Below are positions 23,785 to 32,996 of a stretch of 54,189 nucleotides of DNA, in pieces. The notes below the pieces were generated by a model that was given only the letters and a program-made list of their open reading frames with translations, ran no database searches and was not told where the DNA came from. A program made the translations under genes and the position numbers. The stretch's first letter is position 1. Each line of letters opens with the position of its first letter. The DNA comes from CANHVK01 sp046304235 (GTDB lineage Bacteria > Bacteroidota > Bacteroidia > Flavobacteriales_D > Crocinitomicaceae): the NCBI GenBank assembly GCA_046304235.1, contig JBKCEW010000188.1, forward strand, positions 1 through 54,189, in the 5' to 3' direction.

Positions 23785-24945
23785 ATGAGAAAAAAGATCT
23801 TACTACTTGGTTCTGGCGAATTAGGAAAAGAGTTCGTAATCGCTGCACAACGTCTTGGGCAATATGTAATAGCTGTAGATAGTTATCCAAATGCTCCTGC
23901 TATGCAAGTTGCTCACGAGTTCGAGGTGATTGATATGTTGAATGGAGAAGCATTAGATACTATTGTTGCCAAACATAAACCAGATTTGATTGTTCCTGAA
24001 ATCGAAGCAATTCGTACTGAACGGTTTTATGATTTTGAAAACCAGGGGATTCAAGTTGTTCCGAGTGCAAAAGCGGCAAATTTTACAATGAACCGTAAAG
24101 CAATTAGGGATTTAGCAGCAATTGAAGTAGGAGTTCGTACTGCCAAATATAAATATGCTACTTCGTATGAAGAATTAGTAGCGGCAGTTGAATATACAGG
24201 AATGCCTTGTGTCGTTAAACCGTTAATGTCAAGTTCTGGCAAAGGTCAATCGGTGATTAAATCAGCAGCAGATTGGCAAAAAGCATGGGATTATGCATTG
24301 GAAGGCTCTCGTGGTGATTTAAAAGAAGTAATTGTGGAAGGGTTTATTGATTTTGATTATGAAATCACCTTATTAACGGTTACACAACAAAATGGTCCTA
24401 CATTGTTTTGTCCGCCAATTGGTCACAGACAAGAACGAGGAGATTACCAAGAAAGCTGGCAACCAATGCCAATGAACCCTGAACACTTGAAAGAAGCACA
24501 GGATATGGCAGCAGCTGTTACCAAAGCTTTAGGTGGTGCTGGATTATGGGGAGTTGAGTTTTTCATCACGAAAGAAGGAGCATATTTCTCTGAACTTTCT
24601 CCGCGCCCACACGATACAGGAATGGTAACATTAGCAGGTACACAATCTTTCAATGAGTTTGAATTACACGCACGTGCCATTTTAAATATTCCAATTCCAC
24701 AAATCGACTTACACAGAAACGGTGCAAGTGCAGTTGTTTTGGCTACGGAAACTTCAGAAACAGAACCAATTTTCGAAGGAGTAGATAAAGCAGCATCTTA
24801 TTCAGATAGTGACTTTAGATTTTTCGGTAAACCAACAACGCGCCCTTATAGAAGAATGGCAGTAGCACTTACATATGGAACAGAAGAAGTTGCTACTTTG
24901 GTTGAAAAAGCAAAAGAAATGGCTGCACAAATTAAAGTGAAATAA
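23785..24945 (+). CDS. purT: Formate-dependent phosphoribosylglycinamide formyltransferase
   Basis: PurT (GAR transformylase 2) uses formate and ATP for step three of purine synthesis, an alternative to folate-dependent PurN. The 386-residue ATP-grasp enzyme shows LLLGSGELGKEFVIAAQRLG, VPEIEAIRTERF, MPCVVKPLMSSSGKGQSVI, and VEFFITKEGAYFSELSPRPHDTGMVT, all typical. The start is fixed by the conserved first strand, so the gap to the promoter box is only 4 bp. It is divergent from prs. A strong terminator (24970-25006) follows. Confidence 0.96.
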   Translation: MRKKILLLGSGELGKEFVIAAQRLGQYVIAVDSYPNAPAMQVAHEFEVIDMLNGEALDTIVAKHKPDLIVPEIEAIRTERFYDFENQGIQVVPSAKAANFTMNRKAIRDLAAIEVGVRTAKYKYATSYEELVAAVEYTGMPCVVKPLMSSSGKGQSVIKSAADWQKAWDYALEGSRGDLKEVIVEGFIDFDYEITLLTVTQQNGPTLFCPPIGHRQERGDYQESWQPMPMNPEHLKEAQDMAAAVTKALGGAGLWGVEFFITKEGAYFSELSPRPHDTGMVTLAGTQSFNEFELHARAILNIPIPQIDLHRNGASAVVLATETSETEPIFEGVDKAASYSDSDFRFFGKPTTRPYRRMAVALTYGTEEVATLVEKAKEMAAQIKVK

Positions 24946-24969
24946 TAAAATTATACATTCAATCTTACG

Positions 24970-25006
24970 TTCCGCAGCGATTTTTAATCCTGCGGAATTT
25001 TTTTAT
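24970..25006 (+). terminator. Rho-independent terminator of purT
   Basis: TTCCGCAG (24970-24977) pairs with CTGCGGAA (24990-24997), a perfect 8-bp stem with a 12-base loop, followed by a T-rich run. It lies 25 bp after the purT stop. Confidence 0.88.
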
Positions 25007-25047
25007 TTTTAATCTTTCAATCCGTTATCTGTAATTTTATAATTTGT

Positions 25048-25086
25048 AATCTACAATCTTCTAATCTTCTAATCTTCCAATCTCCA
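25048..25086. repeat. Tandem AATCTTCN octamers ending next to a start codon
   Basis: Consecutive units AATCTTCT (25055-25062), AATCTTCT, AATCTTCC and AATCTCCA (to 25086), preceded by a diverged AATCTAC, end 1 bp before the flavoprotein ATG (25088). The tract fills its whole 5' leader. It could be a slippage-prone repeat. Confidence 0.6.
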
Positions 25087-25087
25087 A

Positions 25088-26236
25088 ATGAAAACAATCA
25101 TCATAGGTGCCGGTCCCGCTTCCCTAATGGCTGCTACACAAGCAATCAAAAAAGGAGATGAGGTGCTTGTGTTTGAGAAAATGAAAACTGCTGGGAGGAA
25201 GTTTTTGGTGGCGGGTGATGGTGGTTTCAATTTATCCCACATAGGAGACTTTGATGAGTTTGTAAGTTATTATTCTCATCCACAAATGGCTGATATAATT
25301 CGTCAGTTTACAAACAATGATTTAGTGCAGTTTTTGAATGAATTAGGGATAGATACCTATGTAGGTTCTTCGGGTAAAATTTTTCCGTTGAAACAAATCA
25401 AACCTGCAATGGTACTGAATACCTGGTTGACCTATTTAAAAAAGCAAGGGGTTCAATTTTTTTACCATGTCGTTTTAGAAGATTTTGATAACGAAAAAGT
25501 GATTATCCGTTCAATTTCAGGTCAAGAAACTTATACTTTCGATAGATTAATTCTAGGTTTAGGAGCTGCTTCTTGGCCTAAAACGGGTTCTGATGCTGCT
25601 TGGGTTTCGCTTTTTCAATCTAAAAATATTCAAGTAATTCCATTCGAACCGAGTAATGCAGGAGTAAATGTTAATCTACCAAATGAATTTCTTGATCAAT
25701 TTCAAGGAACCGTTTTTAAAAATGTGGTGGTATCACATCATGGAATTTCTAGAAAAGGGGAGGTTGTTTTGACAGAATATGGGTTAGAGGGAGCTCCTAT
25801 TTATTATCTAAATCCTTCTATTCGTAAACAAATGCAAATACCAATGTACATTGACTTTAAGCCATCACATAGTGAAGATTATATTTTATCTAGTTTAATT
25901 GAATGTAAAAATATTTCAGATGGGTTAAAGAAATTAAAGTTGCCGAAAGCCTTTGTTTTTTGGTGCAAACAATTTTTATCTAAAGAAGAATACAATGATT
26001 TATCGTTGATTTCTCGACTTATTAAACAGTTTCCAATTTATATGCATTCGTTCAGGCCGATAGAAGAAGCCATATCGTGTGCTGGTGGTGTAGCTTGGGA
26101 TGAACTAAATGAAAGGTTACAAATAAAGAAATTCCCTGCCGTATCTGTTGTAGGGGAAATGATTGATTGGGAAGCACCAACAGGAGGATATTTACTACAA
26201 AGTGCTTTTTCTATGGGGTTTGTAGCGGGTAATTAG
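25088..26236 (+). CDS. HI0933/YhiN-type NAD(P)/FAD-dependent flavoprotein (TIGR03862-like)
   Basis: The 382 residues start with a dinucleotide-binding fold (MKTIIIGAGPASLMAATQAIKKG; GxGxxS/G and a later acid in VFEKMKTAGRKF). AGRKFLVAGDGGFNLSH is the HI0933-family signature and GGVAWDELNERLQIKKFPAVSVVGEMIDWEAPTGGYLLQSAFSMGFVAG the C-terminal FAD motif. Relatives are uncharacterised oxidoreductases; the TIGR03862 group is the closest from memory. Function unknown. Its stop overlaps the convergent SPOR gene by 4 bp (26233-26236). The start lies directly after the AATCTTCN tandem repeat, and no promoter box is obvious. Confidence 0.88.
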   Translation: MKTIIIGAGPASLMAATQAIKKGDEVLVFEKMKTAGRKFLVAGDGGFNLSHIGDFDEFVSYYSHPQMADIIRQFTNNDLVQFLNELGIDTYVGSSGKIFPLKQIKPAMVLNTWLTYLKKQGVQFFYHVVLEDFDNEKVIIRSISGQETYTFDRLILGLGAASWPKTGSDAAWVSLFQSKNIQVIPFEPSNAGVNVNLPNEFLDQFQGTVFKNVVVSHHGISRKGEVVLTEYGLEGAPIYYLNPSIRKQMQIPMYIDFKPSHSEDYILSSLIECKNISDGLKKLKLPKAFVFWCKQFLSKEEYNDLSLISRLIKQFPIYMHSFRPIEEAISCAGGVAWDELNERLQIKKFPAVSVVGEMIDWEAPTGGYLLQSAFSMGFVAGN

Positions 26237-26688
26237 TCTCTCTTCTTTTTTGGCGTTCCAGTTTCTTTATCTTGCTTTTCGGGAATTGAATCTTCCTCCT
26301 CATCATCATTTGGAAGATTAATACTGCATTTAACAGTAAAATTGTCTGGAAATTCTCTAAATATTTCTTTTTTAAATTTTTCAGCATCATTCCTATCTGC
26401 ATAGTCTCCTACTCTTAAAAAATAGTTAGGAGCATCATACGTAATGTATGTTTCTATTCTAGGATATGATTTAATAAATTTTAATCTAATATCGTTTAAT
26501 TCGTTTTTGTTTGAACTAAAATAAATCTGAATTCTATAACCAGTGGTGCTAATTCTTTTTACATTACTTTTATTTTGTATAAGCGCATCTATTTTTTTAT
26601 CCTTAACAATAACGATTCCTTTTCCATTTGTTTGAGCGTTGAAAAGGGTTGATAAAAGAATAAACAATGTTAATAAGGGCATTTTCAT
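26233..26688 (-). CDS. SPOR-domain protein, secreted
   Basis: I start at the ATG complementary to 26686-26688 (151 residues); an upstream codon adds six residues but would precede the promoter-linked start. The N-terminus is a signal peptide (MKMPLLTLFILLSTLFNAQ). Residues about 48-125 are a SPOR domain: GYRIQIYFSSNKNELNDI then FLRVGDYADRNDAEKFKKEIF, the usual IQ...Y.RVGxF..  pattern. SPOR domains bind denuded glycan at septa. The C-terminal tail is acidic then basic (DDEEEDSIPEKQD...KKKRD) and low complexity. Its -7 box (26693-26700) sits only 4 bp before the ATG. Its 3' end overlaps the flavoprotein gene. Confidence 0.88.
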   Translation of the reverse strand: MKMPLLTLFILLSTLFNAQTNGKGIVIVKDKKIDALIQNKSNVKRISTTGYRIQIYFSSNKNELNDIRLKFIKSYPRIETYITYDAPNYFLRVGDYADRNDAEKFKKEIFREFPDNFTVKCSINLPNDDEEEDSIPEKQDKETGTPKKKRD

Positions 26689-26692
26689 AATG

Positions 26693-26700
26693 CAAATATA
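26693..26700 (-). promoter_or_regulatory. Putative -7 element of the SPOR gene, leaderless architecture
   Basis: On the minus strand TATATTTG (perfect match) is 4 bp upstream of the ATG at 26688. A second in-frame ATG two codons later (26682) would allow a short leader instead. Confidence 0.5.
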
Positions 26701-26808
26701 AATCAATTATGTACATTTTAAATTCTAAGTTTTTATCAATGAATTGTTAATTTAATTTAAAGAAATTTCTTATTTAGAATTATTTTAAATTAAAAAAATC
26801 TTACTTAA

Positions 26809-26827
26809 AATTGTCACAGAATTGTCA
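26809..26827 (+). promoter_or_regulatory. AATTGTCA direct repeats at 11-bp spacing before the act-cox operon
   Basis: AATTGTCA occurs at 26809-26816 and 26820-26827, starts exactly 11 bp apart. The second copy overlaps the likely -33 TTG (26822-26824) of the act promoter. Direct repeats at one helical turn resemble sites of PhoB/OmpR-type regulators (E. coli Pho box half-site CTGTCAT). Confidence 0.4.
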
Positions 26828-26854
26828 GAAAATAGTTTGATTATTCTAATTTTG
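26822..26854 (+). promoter_or_regulatory. Putative promoter of the actABCDEF-coxBA operon
   Basis: TTG at 26822-26824 is separated by 22 bp from TAATTTTG at 26847-26854, a perfect -7 box. The predicted start of transcription (about 26860) is 5 bp from the first ATG (26865). Spacing is at the long end of the normal range. Confidence 0.55.
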
Positions 26855-26864
26855 CGAGTGTCAA

Positions 26865-28256
26865 ATGATGTATTTGTTTCAAACGACAAAACAAAAATTT
26901 ATGAAAATATCTTTAAATCAGATGTTTAAATCCATTAACAAATGGTGCATTGGAGCCGTAGCAATTATGCTTTTTTCGGGTTCATACAATGCCAATGCGC
27001 AAGGAGAAGCCCTTTTTAAAGCAAAATGTGGTACATGTCACCAACCGCACAAGAATGGTACTGGACCAAAATTGTTCCAAGTTCGTAAGAAATGGGCTGA
27101 TGGTGGTGCTAAAGATGGTTCTATTTACCAATGGGTAAATAACTGGCAAGCTGCTGCTGCTTCCGATCCTTATGCTCAGTCAGTTTCAACTTGGGCTCCA
27201 ACAGCAATGTCTGTTTTCCCTGAATTGAAAAAAGAAGAAATTGATGCAATTCTAGACTGGGTTGACTCTCAACCCGATCCTGCTGCTGCGCCTGCAGGAG
27301 GTGCTGCTGCGTCTGGAGATGGAATGGCTGCTTCAGGTGAAGAAATGGAAGAAGAAGGAACTTTCAATTGGATTTGGGTACTTCTAGGTGTCATTTTCGC
27401 AGTTATCATTGGAGCCGTTTCGGGAGTTCGTCGTCAATTAAAATCTGCTTTAAATGAAGGAGAAGAGATTGAAGATTTAAGCTACGCTCAAGAATTTAAG
27501 AGTTGGGCTTGGAAAAACAAAGTCTACGTAGGTATTGGTTCTTTAATAATTGTTATTAGTCTATTGGTTTCAGGAATTTTAGGATTAGGTAATATCGGAG
27601 TAGTTGAGGATTATCAGCCGTCACAACCAATTGAGTTTCCACACGAAATTCATGCTGGAATTAATGGTATTGATTGTAAATATTGTCATAACTCAGTAAC
27701 TAAGTCTAAGTCTGCAGGCTTACCAACTGTAAATGTTTGTATGAACTGTCACAAACAAATTAATGGTAGAACTCCAGAGCAACAAGAGAAAATCGCTAAG
27801 ATTTATGAAGCAGCTGGATGGAGTACAGAAGGTGCTGGAGGTTATACTGGTAAAACTAAGCCAATCAAATGGAATAAAGTTCACGTTCTTCCAGATCACG
27901 TTTATTTCAATCACTCTCAACACGTTGTTGTTGGTGGTGTAGATTGTAAGCAATGTCACGGTGATATGACGAAGCAAAAAGAAACTGCTCGCGTTGTACC
28001 AGTGGAAGAATTAAATAAAATTGAAGGTAACGTAGTATTAACTCGTCCTACTTTAACAATGGGATGGTGTATCGAATGTCATGGGGAGAAGTCAATTGCT
28101 GATGGACCATTAGACACTAAGAAAGATGGATACTACGATGAAATCCATAAAAGATTATTGAACAATGATAAAACTCTATACAAAAAGTATCTTGATGATG
28201 GTAAAGTAACTGTCAAAGAACTTGGAGGATGGGAGTGTGCAAAATGTCACTATTAA
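26865..28256 (+). CDS. actA: Alternative complex III subunit A, multihaem cytochrome c
   Basis: ActA is the multihaem c subunit that carries electrons inside alternative complex III. The 463 residues hold six CxxCH motifs: one at 55-59 (CGTCH) and five at 271-275, 292-296, 361-365, 402-406 and 458-462, the last one residue from the C-terminus. After the signal (hydrophobic about 27-45), a monohaem domain is followed by an Ala/Gly/acidic linker (about 137-165), two TMs (about 168-188 and 221-242) and a periplasmic pentahaem domain. In R. marinus the subunit is pentahaem, so the N-terminal haem domain is an extra. ATGs at 26865, 26868 and 26901 are all possible starts. First gene of the operon; the promoter is at 26822-26854. 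Confidence 0.93.
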   Translation: MMYLFQTTKQKFMKISLNQMFKSINKWCIGAVAIMLFSGSYNANAQGEALFKAKCGTCHQPHKNGTGPKLFQVRKKWADGGAKDGSIYQWVNNWQAAAASDPYAQSVSTWAPTAMSVFPELKKEEIDAILDWVDSQPDPAAAPAGGAAASGDGMAASGEEMEEEGTFNWIWVLLGVIFAVIIGAVSGVRRQLKSALNEGEEIEDLSYAQEFKSWAWKNKVYVGIGSLIIVISLLVSGILGLGNIGVVEDYQPSQPIEFPHEIHAGINGIDCKYCHNSVTKSKSAGLPTVNVCMNCHKQINGRTPEQQEKIAKIYEAAGWSTEGAGGYTGKTKPIKWNKVHVLPDHVYFNHSQHVVVGGVDCKQCHGDMTKQKETARVVPVEELNKIEGNVVLTRPTLTMGWCIECHGEKSIADGPLDTKKDGYYDEIHKRLLNNDKTLYKKYLDDGKVTVKELGGWECAKCHY

Positions 28257-28282
28257 TAATATAACGAATAGGCTAAAAGCAT

Positions 28283-31200
28283 ATGAGTACAAATAGAAAA
28301 TATTGGAAAGGTCTTGATGAATTGAATGAAACTCAAAGTTTCCTTCAAACTAGAGACCAAGAGTTTCCTCAATCAATGTCTGTAGATGAGTTTTTAGGTG
28401 ATGAGAACTTAAAAGAAACATCTACTGCAAGAAGAGACTTTTTGAAATTTTTAGGTTTTAGTGTTGCTGCTGCTACTGTTGCTGCTTGTGAAGCACCAGT
28501 AACAAAAGCTATTCCTTATGTTATTAAACCAGAGAATGTGACACCGGGTATGCCAACTTGGTATGCCTCTACATATTATGACGGTATGTCTTATGCTTCA
28601 ATTGTAGTTAAAACAAGAGAGGGAAGACCAATTTACATTAAAGGAAATAGAGATTTCGGTTTTACCAAAGGTGCAACTAATCCACAAATAATTGCTTCGG
28701 TTTTACCTTTATATGATTCAGCTCGTTTGACTGGTCCTACGAAAGGTGCTTCTTTGAAGACTTGGAATGATGTAGATGCTGAGATTTCTAAAAAATTAAA
28801 AGAAATTTCTGCGAAAAAAGGAAAAGTTGTTTTAGTATCTAATACCGTTATTTCGCCTTCAACAAATGCTGCAATTGCTGCATTGAAATCATTAGCAAAT
28901 AATGGTGATGAAGCTGGAACTAACTTTGAACACATTCAATACGATGCGATTTCATACGCTGGTATTAGAAATGCAAACAAAGAATCTTTTGGGACAGACT
29001 TCATTCCTGAGTATGATTTCTCTAAAGCAAAAACAATCGTTTCTGTTGGTGCTGATTTCTTAAGTACTTGGTTACTTGCAACAGAATATACTCCGCAATA
29101 CGCTACAAGAAGAAATCCTGATGGAGAATGGATGTCTAAACATTTCCAATTTGAAGCATTACTTTCTATTACAGGTTCAAATGCTGATTACAGAGCAATG
29201 GTTAAGCCGTCTGAAGAAGCAAATGTTCTATCTTACTTGTTAGGTAAATTCGGTGTAAACACGACAGCTCCTAAAACATTGTCTAAAGAAGCTCAAAAAG
29301 TAGCTGATTTAGCTTACGAATCATTGAAATCTTCTAAAGGTGAATCTTTAGTTGTTTCTGGTTCAAATAATACTGCTGTTCAAATTTTAGTAAACAAATT
29401 AAACACTGTTTTAGGTGCTTATGATGTCACTATCAATACAACAAATACGGTAAACATGTTTGCGTCTCAAGATGCAGCATTAAATACATTTGCTACAAAC
29501 TTAATTGCCGGTAAAGCTCCTGCAGCGGTTATCTTCTACGGAGTGAACCCTGTTTATACTTTACCAAACGGTGAAGCATTTGGAAAAGCTTTATCAAAAG
29601 TTGAATTGTCAGTTTCTTTAGCTGGTTATACTGATGAAACGGCTTCTAAATGTAAGTTTGTTACTCCTGATCACCATGCTTTAGAAGCGTGGAATGACTA
29701 CGCTCCAAAAAGAAATCATTTTGCAATTGCGCAACCTACAATCAGACCTTTATTCAATACCGCCCCAGCTCAAGAAACTTTCTTAGTATGGGCTGGTAAA
29801 GCGAAAAGAGGTGGTAAAGATTCAGCGGTTGTTTACGATTTGATTAAATCTACTTGGGCATCTGACGAACGTTTATTCAAATCTCAATCTGCTATTGCTG
29901 ATTTTGATACTTTCTGGAATAAAACAATTCACGATAGCTGTATTACTATCTCTTTAGAGAAATCTACAGTATCTTTTAATGATTCTGCTTTATCAAAAGT
30001 TTCCGGAAACTTACCTAAAGGTGGTTCACTTGAAGTAGTATTATACCAAAAAGCGGGTATCGGAGCTGGTTCTCAAGCAAACAACCCATGGTTACAAGAG
30101 TTACCAGATCCAGTTACTAAAGTTACTTGGGATAACTACATTACAATGAATCCAACTGAAATGAGAAAAGGTGGATTTGTTACAACGTATGACCAAGAAA
30201 ATGGATTAAATCTTGCAACTGTTAAAGTAAATGGTAAATCTGTTACTTTACCTGTATATCCTTTACCAGGACAAGCATTAGGTACTGTTGGTATTGCTTT
30301 AGGTTATGGTCGTGGAGCAAATAATGAAAATATTGGAAACGCTGCTTTCCAAACAAAAGAATATGGAGGTCACGATACAGATGAAAAAGGAAACAGAAAA
30401 CCTATTGGTGCAAATGTTTTCCAATTTACTTCATTTGAAAATGGAACTTTAGCATTTAACGCTACTGGTTCATTAGCAAAAGAAAGCGGACTTTACCCTA
30501 TTGCTGCAACTCAAATTCACCATACCGTAATGGGGCGTCATTCAATTGTTCGTGAAACAACTGCTGACATCTATAAAAAAGGTGAAAAAGAAGCATATAA
30601 CCCTGCACATAATTTAGAAACTCACCATGGTCCTGAGAACATAAGTAAATTTGACTTATGGGAAGCTCATCCGGTAGAAAAAATTGGACATCGTTGGGGT
30701 ATGACTATCGACTTATCTTCTTGTATCGGTTGTGGTTCTTGTTTGGTCGCTTGTCAATCAGAGAATAATGTTCCAGTAGTTGGTAAAGATGAAGTAAGAA
30801 GAGGTCGTGAAATGCATTGGTTAAGAATCGACCGTTATTTTGCTTCTGATGAAGAGGTAACTGTTGGTATTAAATCGGACAAAGAAAACTTCGATTATAC
30901 TGCTGCTGAAGAAGCTGCTGAAAATCCGAGAGTTGTTCACATGCCAATGATGTGTCACCACTGTAACCATGCTCCTTGTGAGACTGTATGTCCAGTGGCT
31001 GCAACGAACCATAGTAATGAAGGATTAAACCAAATGGCATATAACAGATGTATTGGAACAAGATATTGTGCTAACAACTGTCCTTATAAAGTACGTCGTT
31101 TCAACTGGTTTAACTACCCATCATATAAGAAATTTACACAAGTAAATCCTGCACAAGATGATTTAGGACGTATGGTATTAAATCCAGATGTTACAGTTCG

Positions 31201-31549
31201 TACTCGTGGGGTAATGGAAAAATGTTCTTTCTGTGTACAAAAAATCCAAGCTGGAAAATTAGTAGCTAAGAAAGAAGGAAGACCAGTGAAGGATGGTGAT
31301 GTTACAACTGCTTGTTCTGAGGTTTGTCCAACAAACGCAATCGTAGTTGGTGACTGGAACGACATCCAATCATTGGTTCGCAAGAGTTCAGATGATACTC
31401 GTTCTTATCAAGCTTTAGAAGAAGTTGGTGTTAGACCAAACGTATGGTATAAAGTAAAAGTAAGAAATGAGAAAAATACTGAACTTGAAAAAGTACAAGT
31501 AGTAAAAGAAACAGCTCACGCTGCTCATACTAATAAAGCACATCATTAA
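28283..31549 (+). CDS. actB: Alternative complex III subunit B (MoCo-like, iron-sulfur)
   Basis: ActB is a fusion of an inactive molybdopterin-oxidoreductase-like half (about 60-750, no sign of Mo use) and a PsrB-like ferredoxin half. At about residues 814-1016 there are the Cys clusters CIGCGSCLVAC, CHHCNHAPCETVC, CIGTRYCANNC and CSFC...CSEVC. In the third, Thr replaces the second Cys, in keeping with a [3Fe-4S] among [4Fe-4S] clusters. A Tat-like signal with RRDFLKF (about 50-56) and a lipobox VAAC (Cys69) lie far from the N-terminus, the extended Tat type. The C-terminus is His-rich. At 1088 residues it is the usual size. Middle of the act operon, 26 bp after actA. Confidence 0.94.
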   Translation: MSTNRKYWKGLDELNETQSFLQTRDQEFPQSMSVDEFLGDENLKETSTARRDFLKFLGFSVAAATVAACEAPVTKAIPYVIKPENVTPGMPTWYASTYYDGMSYASIVVKTREGRPIYIKGNRDFGFTKGATNPQIIASVLPLYDSARLTGPTKGASLKTWNDVDAEISKKLKEISAKKGKVVLVSNTVISPSTNAAIAALKSLANNGDEAGTNFEHIQYDAISYAGIRNANKESFGTDFIPEYDFSKAKTIVSVGADFLSTWLLATEYTPQYATRRNPDGEWMSKHFQFEALLSITGSNADYRAMVKPSEEANVLSYLLGKFGVNTTAPKTLSKEAQKVADLAYESLKSSKGESLVVSGSNNTAVQILVNKLNTVLGAYDVTINTTNTVNMFASQDAALNTFATNLIAGKAPAAVIFYGVNPVYTLPNGEAFGKALSKVELSVSLAGYTDETASKCKFVTPDHHALEAWNDYAPKRNHFAIAQPTIRPLFNTAPAQETFLVWAGKAKRGGKDSAVVYDLIKSTWASDERLFKSQSAIADFDTFWNKTIHDSCITISLEKSTVSFNDSALSKVSGNLPKGGSLEVVLYQKAGIGAGSQANNPWLQELPDPVTKVTWDNYITMNPTEMRKGGFVTTYDQENGLNLATVKVNGKSVTLPVYPLPGQALGTVGIALGYGRGANNENIGNAAFQTKEYGGHDTDEKGNRKPIGANVFQFTSFENGTLAFNATGSLAKESGLYPIAATQIHHTVMGRHSIVRETTADIYKKGEKEAYNPAHNLETHHGPENISKFDLWEAHPVEKIGHRWGMTIDLSSCIGCGSCLVACQSENNVPVVGKDEVRRGREMHWLRIDRYFASDEEVTVGIKSDKENFDYTAAEEAAENPRVVHMPMMCHHCNHAPCETVCPVAATNHSNEGLNQMAYNRCIGTRYCANNCPYKVRRFNWFNYPSYKKFTQVNPAQDDLGRMVLNPDVTVRTRGVMEKCSFCVQKIQAGKLVAKKEGRPVKDGDVTTACSEVCPTNAIVVGDWNDIQSLVRKSSDDTRSYQALEEVGVRPNVWYKVKVRNEKNTELEKVQVVKETAHAAHTNKAHH

Positions 31550-31568
31550 TCGCTTAAAATAGGAAGTA

Positions 31569-32993
31569 ATGCATAAGGAATCAGCAATAAGAGAGCCTCT
31601 AATTTTAGGTCACAAAACATACAGCGACATTACGGCGGATGTATGTAAGCCAATCGAGGACAAAGCTCCAAAAGCTTGGTACGTATTGTTCTCCATCGCT
31701 TTGGTTATCGGTTTATATGGAGTAGGAAGTATTTTCTACTTAATTGGAACTGGTATTGGAGTTTGGGGTTTAAATAAAACAATTGGTTGGGCATGGGATA
31801 TCACTAACTTTGTATGGTGGGTAGGTATCGGGCACGCAGGTACATTAATATCGGCAGTGTTATTATTGTTCAGACAAAAATGGAGAATGGCTATTAACCG
31901 TTCTGCAGAAGCGATGACAATCTTCGCAGTATTCATGGCGGGAATTTTTCCAATGATACATATGGGTCGTATTTGGGTTGCATATTGGACTATGCCAATA
32001 CCTAACCAGTTTGGTTCATTGTGGGTAAACTTTAACTCTCCTTTATTATGGGACGTTTTTGCTATCTCGACTTACCTTTCAGTATCAGTTGTGTTTTGGT
32101 ACATTGGTTTAATTCCTGATTTTGCAACTTTAAGAGATAGAGTAAAAAGACCTATACCTAAGAAAATGTATTCTATATTATCTTTTGGTTGGTCAGGAAG
32201 AGCAAAAAACTGGAATCGTTTTGAGTTAGTTTCGTTGGTATTAGCTGGTTTAGCTACACCATTAGTATTCTCAGTTCACTCGATTGTATCTTTTGACTTT
32301 GCTACATCGGTTATACCAGGATGGCATACTACGATTTTCCCTCCATACTTCGTTGCTGGAGCTGTATTCTCTGGTTTTGCTATGGTGCAAACGTTGATGT
32401 TAATTATGCGTAAAGCAATGCGTTTAGAAGCATACATTCATACAAGACACGTGGAATACATGAACATTGTAATCATGGTTACAGGTTCAATCGTAGGTAC
32501 AGCCTATATTACTGAGTTATTCATTTCATGGTATTCTGGAGTAGAGTATGAAGCATACGCTTTCATTAACCGTTTTTCAGGTCCATACTGGTGGGCGTAT
32601 TGGTCAATGATGACATGTAACGTAATTTCTCCACAGTTGATGTGGTTCAAGAAATTGAGAAGAAGTTTATTATTTACATTTATCATTTCGATTGTAGTAA
32701 ATATCGGTATGTGGTTTGAGCGTTACGTAATCATTGTTTCTTCAATTCATAGAGATTATTTACCATCTTCATGGAGTATGCATTATCCAAGTCACATTGA
32801 CTTAGGTGTATATGTAGGTACAATTGGTTTATTCTTTGTTTTCTTCTTATTGTTTGCAAGATTTTTCCCTGTGTTACCTATTGCAGAGTTAAAAACAATT
32901 TTGAAATCTTCGGGTGAGTCTTATAAAAATGCACCTGATACGCATGGTCACGATCATGCACATGATGATAACCATAATACTAACAATCATTAA
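31569..32993 (+). CDS. actC: Alternative complex III subunit C, NrfD-like quinol-site membrane protein
   Basis: The 474 residues contain about ten TMs and match the NrfD/PsrC family, which forms the quinol-binding and possible proton-translocating membrane part. Visible landmarks are a cytoplasmic N-terminus, WGLNKTIGWAWDITNFVWWVGIGHAGTLISAVLLLFRQ, GRIWVAYWTMPIPNQFG and WYSGVEYEAYAFINRFSGPYWWAYWSM. The C-terminal tail is His/Asp/Asn-rich (THGHDHAHDDNHNTNNH). ActF in the same cluster is its paralogue. It starts 19 bp after actB and ends 3 bp before actD. Confidence 0.94.
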   Translation: MHKESAIREPLILGHKTYSDITADVCKPIEDKAPKAWYVLFSIALVIGLYGVGSIFYLIGTGIGVWGLNKTIGWAWDITNFVWWVGIGHAGTLISAVLLLFRQKWRMAINRSAEAMTIFAVFMAGIFPMIHMGRIWVAYWTMPIPNQFGSLWVNFNSPLLWDVFAISTYLSVSVVFWYIGLIPDFATLRDRVKRPIPKKMYSILSFGWSGRAKNWNRFELVSLVLAGLATPLVFSVHSIVSFDFATSVIPGWHTTIFPPYFVAGAVFSGFAMVQTLMLIMRKAMRLEAYIHTRHVEYMNIVIMVTGSIVGTAYITELFISWYSGVEYEAYAFINRFSGPYWWAYWSMMTCNVISPQLMWFKKLRRSLLFTFIISIVVNIGMWFERYVIIVSSIHRDYLPSSWSMHYPSHIDLGVYVGTIGLFFVFFLLFARFFPVLPIAELKTILKSSGESYKNAPDTHGHDHAHDDNHNTNNH

Positions 32994-32996
32994 TAA

